Under the pieces are notes generated by a model. The model was not told where the DNA came from. It was given only the letters and a program-made list of their open reading frames with translations, and searched no databases. Shown in pieces: positions 16,724 to 25,644 of a DNA stretch of 64,000 bases (the first letter of the stretch is position 1; each line of letters opens with the position of its first letter). The stretch covers positions 1-64,000 of the forward strand of contig JAKLKB010000021.1 in the NCBI GenBank assembly GCA_023150835.1, given 5' to 3'. Source of the stretch: Myxococcota bacterium. GTDB lineage: Bacteria > Myxococcota_C > UBA6777. The position numbers were made by a program, and so were the translations under genes.

Positions 16724-17565
16724 TGGAAACAACAGCGTACTATCAGGAAAAAACGCGGCGAATTTTGGAAAAATACGGCCCGGGGCCGCGAGTGCATTAC
16801 CATCTGGGTGTGTATGAAGAAGGTGTGCAAGGCGCGCAACAGCTTGATTTGTTGCAACGGCAGATCACACAAGGGCAAGAAGATATGATGGCGGTGGCTT
16901 CGGAGTGTTGGGGCGTACCATCGTCTTTGCGAGGGAAGCGTGTGTTGGATGTGGGAGCAGGTTTGGGAGGTGCTTCTTTGTGGATGGCGGGGCACAAGGG
17001 AGCGCAGGTCGATGCGCTGGTGCAGTGCCGCGAGCATGGCGAGATCATTCGTGGATTTGCTGCGCTGAGTGGGTTGGGAGAGCAGATCGGGATTTGTGTT
17101 GGGGATGCGCATGAAACGCCATGTGTCGGGCTGGCGCAGTACGATGCTGTGATGGCGATGGAGAGTCCTTGTTATCTTGATCGGTGGGTGTGGATGCAGC
17201 ATCTTTCGCGCTTGTTGCGTGAGGATGGAGTGATCTGGATCGAGGATGTTTTTCTTACAGAAAGCGCAAGCACCGAAGCGAAAAGCTTCTTTGATCGGTA
17301 TTGGAAAACAGATATCGGGACGATTCAAAGCTATCTTTTGTCTGCAAAGGCTGCTGGTTTTGCTGTAGAGATTCGAGATATAACAGAAAAAACGATGCCC
17401 TTTTGGTCTTTAAGTGCTGAATGGATTCGTTTGGCTTATGCAAGAGAAAAAGAAGAAAAGAAACGTGCTTGTTTGTCTAGATCTTTGGATGCTGCGCTGT
17501 TTCATTTGGATGGTTGGCGTTCACAGCAATTTTGCATCGCGTTGTTGGCGTTGCGTCGGGCATAA
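16723..17565 (+). CDS. SAM-dependent methyltransferase (class I)
   Basis: Residues 74-85, VLDVGAGLGGAS, form motif I of Rossmann-fold methyltransferases. An acidic end to strand 2 is not clear, but CVGDAHE and the AMESPCYLD / LLREDGVIWIEDVF stretches match later motifs of the UbiE/sterol/tocopherol methyltransferase group. The 280-residue length is also near that of geranyl-diphosphate C-methyltransferases. Since it is translationally coupled to an isoprenoid-synthase-like protein, a prenyl-derived substrate is a reasonable but unproven inference. ATG 16723 is chosen because it overlaps the previous stop and follows GGAGGTGA; the frame is open for 75 bp upstream inside the previous gene. Confidence 0.8.
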   Translation: METTAYYQEKTRRILEKYGPGPRVHYHLGVYEEGVQGAQQLDLLQRQITQGQEDMMAVASECWGVPSSLRGKRVLDVGAGLGGASLWMAGHKGAQVDALVQCREHGEIIRGFAALSGLGEQIGICVGDAHETPCVGLAQYDAVMAMESPCYLDRWVWMQHLSRLLREDGVIWIEDVFLTESASTEAKSFFDRYWKTDIGTIQSYLLSAKAAGFAVEIRDITEKTMPFWSLSAEWIRLAYAREKEEKKRACLSRSLDAALFHLDGWRSQQFCIALLALRRA

Positions 17566-17664
17566 GGGAAGGAAGATGAAGGGATACAAGCCCCATCAGT
17601 CGGGGTTTGCAGCGACGGGATTATCGTGTCGGGCGTAAGGGAAGGAAGGTGAAGGGATGCAAGC
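17555..17664 (+). repeat. 37-bp direct repeat (two copies, 73-bp period) carrying ribosome sites
   Basis: The sequence gtcgggc-taagggaaggaag occurs at 17555 and again at 17628, continuing through the following tgaaggg. The first copy contains the methyltransferase stop; the second supplies the ribosome site of the GNAT gene. Copies differ by only three A/G changes. A short inverted repeat, AGCCCC/GGGGTT, lies between them at about 17590-17607. Confidence 0.8.
17576..17638 (+). CDS. Possible 20-residue peptide ORF (MKGYKPHQS...CRA)
   Basis: An ATG preceded by GGGAAGGAAG opens a 20-codon frame ending in SCRA and a TAA. It lies between the methyltransferase and GNAT genes. Its start and stop both fall within the 73-bp-period repeat, so it could simply be a by-product of that duplication. 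A Cys three residues from the end is notable next to an isoprenoid-synthase-like gene, because prenylated peptides are modified near such positions. Evidence that it is expressed is absent. Confidence 0.2.
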   Translation: MKGYKPHQSGFAATGLSCRA

Positions 17665-18532
17665 GTTATCGAGATGTGCGTGGCGTGGTGCGCTTGAAGA
17701 GAATCTGTTGGCGTGTTTGCGAGCGTCGCTTGGTGGGCAGCAAGGGCGCGAAGTTTTCGAGGAGGGGAGCGGATGGAGTGCGTACCGATCGGGCCTTGCG
17801 TTTCCTGCATACAACGGGATCGTGTACTGTCAGGATGGATTCTGTGAAGATTCAAGACTTTTAAAACGTGTTGCAGACTTTCAGGCTGAGGGTTTGCCGT
17901 TTGTGGTCTCCGCCGCTTCTTCGTACGATCTGCCGGTGTTGTGGTGTCGGCGTTTGGGTTTGGTGTCGGCGGGTTCTGTTGCGGCGATGGTTCGGGAGGT
18001 TCGTGAGATGCCTTTGGTGGATCATCCTGTGGAGTTGGAGATCGTGCGTGTGGGGGACGAAGAGGTCTTGGGCGATTGGGTGCGTGTGCAATGCCGAGGC
18101 TTTGGCTTTCCAAGCTGGCTGGAGGAAAGCACAAAGCGTTTGTTGTCAGGGGTATACGAACGCCAAGGAGTGTCGTTGTATTTGGGGCGTTGGCGAGGAA
18201 TCTCCGTTGCGACATCGATGGGCGTCCGAAGCGGCGATCTGATGGGGATTTATAACGTTGCGACACTTCCGGTTGCACGTTGTCGTGGTATCGGGCAAGC
18301 GATGACTGCGTGTGTTTTGGGAGAGGCTTACAAGCAAGGGGCGTCCAAGGTTGTTTTGCAGTCGAGTGCTGCGGGAGAATCGCTGTATCGGCGGATGGGT
18401 TTTTTGACGGTGGGTGGGTTCGAGCATTACGTGTGGGCGTCGTGGCGGCAATGGGTGGGTTTGGTGTTTCATGGGGCGTTTCACCAGATAGCAAGCGCAT
18501 GGCAGCAGCGTTTTGGGCGGCTGCCTGCATGA
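17657..18532 (+). CDS. GNAT-family N-acetyltransferase
   Basis: A 291-residue protein with the GNAT fold in its C-terminal half. IYNVATLPVARCRGIGQAMT (about residues 197-216) contains the strand and R-x-x-G-x-G/A pyrophosphate loop that binds acetyl-CoA. VVLQSSAAGESLYRRMGF is the conserved strand-helix of motif B. The N-terminal half is divergent and may be a second, degenerate GNAT domain. ATG 17657 follows GGAAGGTGAAGGG. It is the third gene of the unit with the isoprenoid-like protein and the methyltransferase, 91 bp after the latter. The acceptor is unknown. Confidence 0.8.
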   Translation: MQALSRCAWRGALEENLLACLRASLGGQQGREVFEEGSGWSAYRSGLAFPAYNGIVYCQDGFCEDSRLLKRVADFQAEGLPFVVSAASSYDLPVLWCRRLGLVSAGSVAAMVREVREMPLVDHPVELEIVRVGDEEVLGDWVRVQCRGFGFPSWLEESTKRLLSGVYERQGVSLYLGRWRGISVATSMGVRSGDLMGIYNVATLPVARCRGIGQAMTACVLGEAYKQGASKVVLQSSAAGESLYRRMGFLTVGGFEHYVWASWRQWVGLVFHGAFHQIASAWQQRFGRLPA

Positions 18533-18549
18533 GAGGGCGGTGGATGGGG

Positions 18550-21500
18550 TTAAAAGGGACTCCCGAAGACAAAGTAGAGTTGATCGGTGCCTTGGTGGAG
18601 TAGCCCTTTGGCGAATCCAGCGCGGATATCGATCAGGCCGCCATAGCCGAGATAAAGTTCGGCTCGGAGTTCGATCCCGATGCCCCATTTGAGATCGGTC
18701 AGGCGGGGTGAAAAGTCTTCAAAGATGATCCCGTTGTCCGAAAAAAAGGCGGCAGTCAGGCGGCGAAAAAACAACGGTGCGGTCTCAATGCCGCGTTCGA
18801 TCTCGACGATGGGAAGACGGTATTCGAGTTTTACTAAGCCATACGTGTTGCCAGAAAAGCGGAAGGGATCGTAGCCTCGGAGGTATCGGTTGCCTGAGCG
18901 CGAACCGTTGAGAGCGGCCTGAAGGAGATCTTGGGCAGGGATGCCGCCCAAAAAAAACAAAGGTCGTGGGCGAAAGTTGGTGCGCCCGATCCCGCCTTCG
19001 AGATGGAGAGCAAAGACGTGTTGGAGCCAAGGCAAGGGGACGTACTCACTCCACGAGGCGAGGACTTGCCAAGAAGTGGCGAGGCTGGCGAGAGCAGGGT
19101 GTTGGAGCTGGAGACTGAGGCGGATCGTGCGCCCGATCTCGGTGGAGATGGAACGCCCGAAACGACGGGCGTTGCTGTAGAGGTAATCGAAAGAGAGCGT
19201 TGCGAGAGGCCCAAATCGCGGATAGATCGGTGGGATATCTGCGGGATGAAGGGGATAATTGGAAGACAAGGGCAAAAGGATATCCAGATCGTAGCGCAGC
19301 GAAAACAGGTGTGTGTCGTAGATCAAGCGGAGGGGGAGGTCGACGCTGAGGCTGTTGTAGATCACGCGCTCTGCAAAGGGGGTTTCGCGGCCATCCAGAA
19401 AAAGACCGAATCGACCGATGCGTTGATACATACCTTGGCGAAGATGAATGCCGATCAAATAACGTTCAAAGTCGTAAGCAAGACTATAAGAAAAGTCGGG
19501 TCCATCGGTGTTGAGGCTGAACGCGATATCGTAGCGATGCCAACGCAAGACATCTTCGCCTGAAAAGCGCAAACCAACACGGACCCCGCTGAGATCGCCG
19601 CTGACCAAGGGAAGCCACGTAAGCGGCGCAAGGGTGTGAAGCGGATCGTAGTGTTGGATCGGATAGATCTGTGTGGGCGTCTGGTAAGTGAGCGTGGGCC
19701 AGCGTTTGTGTGCGGAGGGCGCAGGCATGAGGTAGGTGGCTGGTGGTGTCGGTGGGATGGGCGTGGGGGTGGGCTGTTTGGTTGAGGGGGCGAGGTGGGA
19801 GGCTGGTGGTGTCGGTGGGATGGGCGTGGAGGCTGGTTTGGTCGATGAGATGAGCGTGGAGGCTGGTGGTGTCGGTGGGATGGGCGTGATGGTGGGTTGT
19901 TGGGTTGAGGGCATGGGGTAGGTGGGTTGTTGGGTCGAGGGCATGGGCATTTCAAAGAGATTGAAGCCTTGGTGTTGGTAGCGCAGAAAGAGCAAGGATT
20001 TGCCGTCGGGGGAGATCTCGGGGCTGAAAGCCCCCGTGTATTCGTGGGTAAGGCGACGGCGGATGCGTTGAGGCCATGAGAGGCTGTAGAGGTTGAAAAC
20101 ACCGTCGAGATCGGAGCTAAAGAGGATCTCTTTTCCGTTGGGGTGAAAGCAAGGCTCGATATCTTGGGCGCGATCTTGGGTGAGTGGTGTGATCTGCTGG
20201 GTGTATCGATCCAACAGCCAGATATCGCGGGCTCCGCCGAGTTGCCAAGCGCTCATTACGATCTGGCGCTCGTCTGGGCTGATACGTGGTGAGGAAAGGA
20301 CGGTGTGACGGGGGGGGCGGTAGAGCAGTTGTCGTTTTCCTGAGGCGAGATCGTAGCGCCAAAGACTGGTTTGATCGGCTTCGTACTTGACATAAACGGC
20401 CCATCGGCCCGATGGGGCAAGGTCGATCTCGCGTGCGCGTTCGCCCCACGTCAAGCGTTGAAGTGTTTTGTTTTGAAGAGAAAACCGAAACAGATCGTAG
20501 TAAAAGTACACGCTGTTTTTGGCTTCGGGTTGGCTGATTAAGGCCCATTGACCGCTTGAATGGACCCCCAAAGAGGCGCGCTCGGTGAGGATGCGTAGGT
20601 TGTGTTGTTTTCGGGTGAAACGGTCGATCTGGACAAGCCGTTGATCAAGACGCCCGTCACTTCGATAAAACAAGACGCTGCGTCCGTCGGGCAAAAAGCG
20701 CGGTCGTCCGATCCATTCGCCTTTTTGGGTGAGTGGGCGGGCAGGAGTCATGGGGTACTGGCGGCGTTGTTGTACAAAGGCCCGAAGGTTGGCGTGTTCG
20801 TGTGCAAGCCACTCTTTCCAGAGTTGGGCATACGTTTTTTTGAGGATCGGATGGAGGGTGAAGTTGATCGCAAAAGGGATGAGAGTCGCGCCATAAGCGT
20901 GGCTAAAGCGCATCAATGCGTCTTTTCCGTAGCGTTGGGCGATATAGTGCAAGAAGCGGCTGCCGTAAAGATAAGGAGCGATACCACGCGGCCATTCGGT
21001 GGTGATGTGTGTCACTTGATCAAGGCGGAGCGTGCTTTGTTGTAAGAGTGAAGCGCGGAAAAACATCTCGAAAAAGGAAGAGCGATTGCGGCCTCCGCCC
21101 GTAAATTCGGACTCTACGAAGACTGCCCATCCTTCGATCCACCACAGCGGGAGCAAGTAGTTGGGGGCAAAGCTTTTGCCGAGGATGGCGTTGATGATCG
21201 GCCAGACGCCCGACATGGTGTCGAGATGAAGGATATGGAGGTATTCGTGGTAGATCAGAGCGCGCAACCAATCGTCGCTGTCATTGAGTTGATCGCGTGC
21301 ATCGGGGGGAGCGGTGTAGAGGTAGATCATATTGCGCGGAAGGACGGTGGCTGCGCCGTTTGCGCTGTGGGTGTTGTTGAGGATAAAGACGTGGGTGCGG
21401 CCTTTGGGGGCGTGTCGAGTGTAGGGGACGAGTGTTTTGTGCGCTTCTTCGGCGATGCGTGCGCTGCGAAGGGCAAATCGATAGAGCTTTTGATGGAAGT

Positions 21501-21654
21501 AGACGCGAAAGTGCGGAGTGATCAGGACTTTCCATTGCAGCTTGCCATCGCGGATCAACGAATGTGCCTCAGCGGGGCAGAAAAGCAAGAAAAGACCGAG
21601 CATGACGCCGCCGAAACATCGGATTGAGCGTTTGGAACGCGCTAATGTTAGCAA
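18550..21654 (-). CDS. Outer-membrane fusion: HExxH metallopeptidase, TolB-like propeller, beta-barrel
   Basis: Domains in order: signal peptide ending FCPAEA; a gluzincin-type peptidase with YHEYLHILH (about residue 135) and a downstream Glu in WIEGWAVF; WD40/TolB-like repeats (about 290-560) with motifs such as GRPRFLPDGRSVLF, SGRWAVYV and FSPEISPDGKSLLF; a linker of repeated PSTQQPT and PIPPTPPAS units (about 568-640); and a C-terminal region with alternating strands ending in phenylalanine (VFGSPF), like bacterial surface-antigen barrels. The whole protein is about 1034 residues. TTG 21654 is preferred because AGAGGAG lies upstream and it gives a basic N-region before the hydrophobic core; ATG 21603 and an upstream ATG at 21684 are alternatives. 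The stop lies 17 bp from the convergent GNAT stop. Confidence 0.75.
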   Translation of the reverse strand: MLTLARSKRSIRCFGGVMLGLFLLFCPAEAHSLIRDGKLQWKVLITPHFRVYFHQKLYRFALRSARIAEEAHKTLVPYTRHAPKGRTHVFILNNTHSANGAATVLPRNMIYLYTAPPDARDQLNDSDDWLRALIYHEYLHILHLDTMSGVWPIINAILGKSFAPNYLLPLWWIEGWAVFVESEFTGGGRNRSSFFEMFFRASLLQQSTLRLDQVTHITTEWPRGIAPYLYGSRFLHYIAQRYGKDALMRFSHAYGATLIPFAINFTLHPILKKTYAQLWKEWLAHEHANLRAFVQQRRQYPMTPARPLTQKGEWIGRPRFLPDGRSVLFYRSDGRLDQRLVQIDRFTRKQHNLRILTERASLGVHSSGQWALISQPEAKNSVYFYYDLFRFSLQNKTLQRLTWGERAREIDLAPSGRWAVYVKYEADQTSLWRYDLASGKRQLLYRPPRHTVLSSPRISPDERQIVMSAWQLGGARDIWLLDRYTQQITPLTQDRAQDIEPCFHPNGKEILFSSDLDGVFNLYSLSWPQRIRRRLTHEYTGAFSPEISPDGKSLLFLRYQHQGFNLFEMPMPSTQQPTYPMPSTQQPTITPIPPTPPASTLISSTKPASTPIPPTPPASHLAPSTKQPTPTPIPPTPPATYLMPAPSAHKRWPTLTYQTPTQIYPIQHYDPLHTLAPLTWLPLVSGDLSGVRVGLRFSGEDVLRWHRYDIAFSLNTDGPDFSYSLAYDFERYLIGIHLRQGMYQRIGRFGLFLDGRETPFAERVIYNSLSVDLPLRLIYDTHLFSLRYDLDILLPLSSNYPLHPADIPPIYPRFGPLATLSFDYLYSNARRFGRSISTEIGRTIRLSLQLQHPALASLATSWQVLASWSEYVPLPWLQHVFALHLEGGIGRTNFRPRPLFFLGGIPAQDLLQAALNGSRSGNRYLRGYDPFRFSGNTYGLVKLEYRLPIVEIERGIETAPLFFRRLTAAFFSDNGIIFEDFSPRLTDLKWGIGIELRAELYLGYGGLIDIRAGFAKGLLHQGTDQLYFVFGSPF

Positions 21655-22069
21655 CTGCGTCACTCCTCTTTGAGAAGGATGCAAGCCGAGAGAACGGACG
21701 GTTTTGGCCGAGGAGGACGGGCGGTTTTGGCCGAGGAGGACGGGCGCCTCGTTGCGGTGCTGCGGTGCATGACCTCACCTTTTGGCTCATGGGGCGGACT
21801 GTTTTGGGTGGCATACTTGGGGGCAGGCACGCGATCGAGCGGGGACTCTAACACGGGTTCTTTTGTCTGGAAAGTACCCTTGGATGCGCGAGTTCCGCTT
21901 GGGTTCTTTTGAAGTGATGCTGATCTTCTCGTACTTTTTACGAGCGTTCGTGATCGGGGATTGATTCTCGATTCTTGCCTAGTGTATCAAGTAAGCGCGC
22001 AGCGAAAACGTTTTCCACAACGGAACACGTCAAACCACTTCAAATTTTTTCTTTCGGGAGGCTCGTCGT
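21655..22069. other. Divergent intergenic region with a 23-bp tandem duplication
   Basis: This 415-bp gap separates the fusion gene and the next forward gene and should hold promoters for both. A 23-bp unit beginning ggttttggccgagg is repeated exactly at 21700-21722 and 21723-21745. The right half is AT-richer, with a possible TTGCCT...TATCAA promoter-like pair near 21975. No convincing gene is present. Confidence 0.55.
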
Positions 22070-23656
22070 TTGGCTAAAAAACAAGACAAAAAAAAACCAG
22101 AAGCTCCTGCTCCCGTTGTTGTGCTTCGACGGCGTGGCACAAACACACAGCGAGTCGAAGGAGATCAGGTGCAGGAGGTTGCTTCGCCCGCCAAAAGCTC
22201 GACACAAGCGGTTTCTCCTGCCAGCCATATCCTTCCTTCAACCAATGAATCCTTCATCACCAAAACAACAGACACCAAAACAACAGACACCAAAACAACA
22301 AAAGATGAACCCCAAGACGCGGGTGATCTGAGTGTTATGGATGCGCCTGCATCCTCATCCAACACGGCCACAGAACCTCGATCCAGCAACGACACACAGC
22401 GCCCCGAAAAGAGAGAACAGAAAAAGGTCGAGGAAGGGAACGGACGTTCTGAGCGGCAGATTCGTTTGACACGGATCGATCGCGGTGCTTTCCATAAAAC
22501 ACGGCGCAACGGCTGGATCAAAGGACGTTTGTTGCCTGAAGCGAAGGGCGTTCCGTCGCGGATATCTCCTGATGTCAGGTTGGCGCGGTTTGGAGAGATC
22601 GTGCGAGGTGTCGGCTATTTGGTAGGGATTGCAGAGCAAAGTCCGGACGGAAGGGGATCTGTTCTCGTTCTGGACGAAAAGACAAAAGTTCGGATGGCTC
22701 TTGGTAAGAGACAAAAGGTGCTCGTGAGCAGAGCCGAGGGAAAACCCATTATCGTGATATATTATCCGACGTTTCCGTATTTTCCCAAGTCGCTTTACGA
22801 ATTGCCCCGCGTCGTGCTGGCCTTGAAAGTCGATATCGAACTCACCCCAGAGGCGTCATCGGCAAAGAAAAACTGGGTTGAATTGTGTGGGTGTTTGGCC
22901 AAGGTGTGGGAAGACGGGGTTGTGGTTGTAAACTATGTACTGGGCAGCGGCCAATTTGCCTATACTCCTGTGCGCTGCACGCCATTGGAGGGATGGACGC
23001 AAGATACTTTTGTGCTGATTCGAGGATATTTTGATCTGGAAAAGGGCGGCGTTGTGATGACAGAGGGCGAGACATTGTCTTTTGTTTCCGACGAAGAACT
23101 TGCAGAACATCTGCCGCCCGAAGTGTGGCAAGTGCCGCCGCTGTTTCCGCCTGAACAGATCGAGCTAGAACGTCAAATGGCCCGAAAAGCAAAGCTTTAT
23201 GAATCCAAAGCTCAGCTTTATATGCCAAACCAGAACAAGGCGAGGGAGAAAGGGATTCCTCAACAGCCGGTGGCTCATGCAGAAAAAAGCGCAAGTGCAG
23301 CGGTGAATTCTTTTTCCCCACCCAGCGCAGAAGAAGTACGGAGGATCGCAGTGCAAGGTAAGATGGAGATCAACATCAAGGTCAACGAGTTGCCCAAGGC
23401 GATTGATGCAGAAAATGGGCATAAGCGGATGTTTCTTTTGTGCGACGGAGCCGAAGTTTCGGTGACGCTTCGACCCAAGTTATACAATAAATTTGTCAAG
23501 GATACGCAGGCTTATCCATTGTGGGTTGCGAATTTTCGCGGAACGCTGGGGCCCAGAACAGAGCGAGGGTTTGTGTTGAATAATCCGGGTGTGACAGTGT
23601 TCGAGAAAAAGCCAAAGGAACCCAAAACCTCAGGAGATGAGGAGTCGAAGGATTGA
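22070..23656 (+). CDS. Unrecognised 528-residue protein with low-complexity N-terminus
   Basis: I do not recognise this family. Residues 1-130 are charged and Ser/Thr/Pro-rich, with a short KTTDT repeat (nt 22262-22305). Residues 130-360 look folded, with regular beta-strand patterns (GEIVRGVGYLVGIAEQ, ALKVDIEL, WEDGVVVVNYVLG), and a final folded segment (about 440-505) includes MFLLCDGAEVSVTL. No signal peptide or membrane segment is seen. The start is TTG 22070, supported by CGGGAGG eight bases upstream. The stop overlaps the next gene's earliest possible start, so the two are probably co-transcribed. The basic N-terminus could bind nucleic acid, but that is a guess. Confidence 0.7.
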   Translation: MAKKQDKKKPEAPAPVVVLRRRGTNTQRVEGDQVQEVASPAKSSTQAVSPASHILPSTNESFITKTTDTKTTDTKTTKDEPQDAGDLSVMDAPASSSNTATEPRSSNDTQRPEKREQKKVEEGNGRSERQIRLTRIDRGAFHKTRRNGWIKGRLLPEAKGVPSRISPDVRLARFGEIVRGVGYLVGIAEQSPDGRGSVLVLDEKTKVRMALGKRQKVLVSRAEGKPIIVIYYPTFPYFPKSLYELPRVVLALKVDIELTPEASSAKKNWVELCGCLAKVWEDGVVVVNYVLGSGQFAYTPVRCTPLEGWTQDTFVLIRGYFDLEKGGVVMTEGETLSFVSDEELAEHLPPEVWQVPPLFPPEQIELERQMARKAKLYESKAQLYMPNQNKAREKGIPQQPVAHAEKSASAAVNSFSPPSAEEVRRIAVQGKMEINIKVNELPKAIDAENGHKRMFLLCDGAEVSVTLRPKLYNKFVKDTQAYPLWVANFRGTLGPRTERGFVLNNPGVTVFEKKPKEPKTSGDEESKD

Positions 23657-23661
23657 CAAAG

Positions 23662-24870
23662 ATGCAAGCATCGCATGGATGGTGGTGGATGGTATGGGTT
23701 TGTTTCGCTGTGGTGGCGTGGGGTTGCGGCGTTTCGTACGCGCCTGAGAAAGAAGCCGCGAGCCTCGGATTGGCCCCAACACCCGACAAGATGGGCCCAT
23801 TTACGGTGGGTGTGCGCACGATCAAGATCGTGGATAGCGGTCGCAAACGTGCGGCATATCCCGATGGGCGGCCCTTGGTGATCGAGATCTGGTACCCTGC
23901 GGTGCCTCCCAAAGAAGGGGCTGTGAAGGACAAATACGATCCCAAAACAGATGCTCCCAAAACGACGGTGGATCGGCTGATTGCGGAAGGGATCAATATC
24001 CCGCTTCTTGCGCAAGAAGCGTATCGCGATGCGGAAGTGTACAAAAAAGGCGGGCCGTACCCGCTGATCTTGTTTTCGCATGGAAGCGGCGGAGTACGTT
24101 ATCAGTCGGTGTTTCAATGTCCGCACCTCGCGAGTCATGGTTACGTGGTTGTGGCGGTCGATCACATCGACAACACGCTTTACGATATCCTTGCGGGGAA
24201 AGATGCCCGTGATTCGGGGATCTTGATCCAGTCCGCAGAAGATCGCCCGCTTGATCAAGTCAAAGTGTGGGAAGAGATGAAGCGCCGAAATGCCGACAGC
24301 AGCGACCCCTTGCATCAGATGATCGAGATCGAAAATGTGGGGATTACCGGCCACTCTTTTGGTGGGTTTACATCGGCGTTGACACCGCGTTATTTGCCTG
24401 CGCTCAAAGTGAGCATCCCGCAAGCGCCCTTTACATCGGGTTTAACGGGAGGCGTTGTGTTGCCCGAGCATCTCGCGAAGTTGCCGATCATGGTGCTTGC
24501 AAGCAAAGCCGATCAGACGTTGGATTACGCAAAAGAACAGCGCGGATTTTACGAGCGGATGTTGGAGCCCTCCTTCTTTCAGGCGGCCCGTTATCTGGTG
24601 ACGTTAGAGCGTGGGGGCCATTTTACGTTCAGCAATATGTGTGATCTCGACCTTGCGAAAAATGCCACCAAGCTCGGCTTCAAAAAACCAGAAGACTTGA
24701 TCAACGACGGATGCTCCGAGCTGAACGTCAAGCCTCTCGAAGGCCACCGTTTGACCAATTATTACTCGACGGCTCTTTTTAACGCGATCTTGCGCAAAAG
24801 CTCGAAGAGTCTGGACTTTTTAACACAGATCGCAAGCACCGAAGTCCAATTCGAGAGCAAAGCCCCCTGA
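23662..24870 (+). CDS. Lipid-anchored alpha/beta hydrolase (PAF-acetylhydrolase-like)
   Basis: The hydrophobic N-terminus ends in AVVAWGCGV, a plausible lipobox, so the protein is probably a lipoprotein. The hydrolase core has LILFSHGSGG (oxyanion region), GITGHSFGG with the nucleophile Ser (about residue 233), a candidate acid in ASKADQT and a candidate histidine in RGGHFTFS. Together with VIEIWYP near the start, this matches the platelet-activating-factor acetylhydrolase / dienelactone-hydrolase-like group. ATG 23662 follows GAGGAGTCGAAGG; a TTG at 23653 is also possible. It directly follows the unrecognised gene. The natural ester substrate is unknown. Confidence 0.8.
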   Translation: MQASHGWWWMVWVCFAVVAWGCGVSYAPEKEAASLGLAPTPDKMGPFTVGVRTIKIVDSGRKRAAYPDGRPLVIEIWYPAVPPKEGAVKDKYDPKTDAPKTTVDRLIAEGINIPLLAQEAYRDAEVYKKGGPYPLILFSHGSGGVRYQSVFQCPHLASHGYVVVAVDHIDNTLYDILAGKDARDSGILIQSAEDRPLDQVKVWEEMKRRNADSSDPLHQMIEIENVGITGHSFGGFTSALTPRYLPALKVSIPQAPFTSGLTGGVVLPEHLAKLPIMVLASKADQTLDYAKEQRGFYERMLEPSFFQAARYLVTLERGGHFTFSNMCDLDLAKNATKLGFKKPEDLINDGCSELNVKPLEGHRLTNYYSTALFNAILRKSSKSLDFLTQIASTEVQFESKAP

Positions 24871-24906
24871 CGAAGCCTTTTCCCAAATCGTGGCAGCGAG
24901 GAAACC

Positions 24907-25644
24907 ATGCCGAGCAAGAATTCTTTTTGGCGTTTTTGGATGTTGAGTTGTTTTTTGTGGAGCGTGGTTGGGCAGTGGGGATGCGTTTCGGGGGCTCCGA
25001 TGCGAGGGCCGCGCATCGCACCGAAAGGCCAAGTTCGATTGAATCTGACGCCCAACGCGCTTTCTGTGGTGGTGCCTGTGGCCACATCGTCGAGTTCGAC
25101 TACGCCGCAGCAAACTCCGTCGGTGGTACTTCCTGCTGTGGATATCGCCCTTGCTTACGGCATCAATGAGATCGTGGACCTCCAATTTCATGTGAATACC
25201 TTTGGCTATTTGACGGCGGGGACGGGCTTTCAGTTGGTGCGCAGCAAGTTCTTTGATCTCTCGATCTCATTGGATGTGGGCGGTGTGTTCTTCGGCGTGG
25301 CAGGAGTAAATTTTGGATACCTCACGTTTCCCTTGAATGTTTGGGCGGGATTGAACTTGCACAAGCATTTTGGCATCAACTTGTCGGCGGGTTATCAAGG
25401 GTATTTCTTTTTTGCAGGCGTGAGCAATCTGGCGAGTGCATCGGTGTTTGCGCACACATTTATCAGCTCTTTGGCGTTTGATATCCGTGTCAACGATTTT
25501 TTCACTTTGCGGCCCCAAGGTTCGGTGACGGTGCCGTTTATCGGGGGGGGATATGTGAGCGGATTGCTTTGGACGGCGGGATTGGGGCTGATCTTCACGT
25601 TCGGCGGGCCACCAAAGCAAGCAACGGAGGCTCCGAGAGGATAA
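24907..25644 (+). CDS. Predicted outer-membrane protein with lipoprotein-like signal
   Basis: A basic N-terminus and hydrophobic core end in VGQWGCVSG, resembling a lipobox. After a Ser/Thr/Pro linker, the remainder alternates hydrophobic and polar residues with many aromatic girdle residues (LQFHVNTFGYL, VGGVFFGVAGVNFGYL, GINLSAGYQGYFFF), as expected for a small beta-barrel of about eight to ten strands. A lipid anchor on a barrel is unusual, so one of the two readings may be wrong. ATG 24907 follows GAGGAAACC and lies 36 bp after the hydrolase stop, so the genes are probably one operon. Confidence 0.6.
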   Translation: MPSKNSFWRFWMLSCFLWSVVGQWGCVSGAPMRGPRIAPKGQVRLNLTPNALSVVVPVATSSSSTTPQQTPSVVLPAVDIALAYGINEIVDLQFHVNTFGYLTAGTGFQLVRSKFFDLSISLDVGGVFFGVAGVNFGYLTFPLNVWAGLNLHKHFGINLSAGYQGYFFFAGVSNLASASVFAHTFISSLAFDIRVNDFFTLRPQGSVTVPFIGGGYVSGLLWTAGLGLIFTFGGPPKQATEAPRG

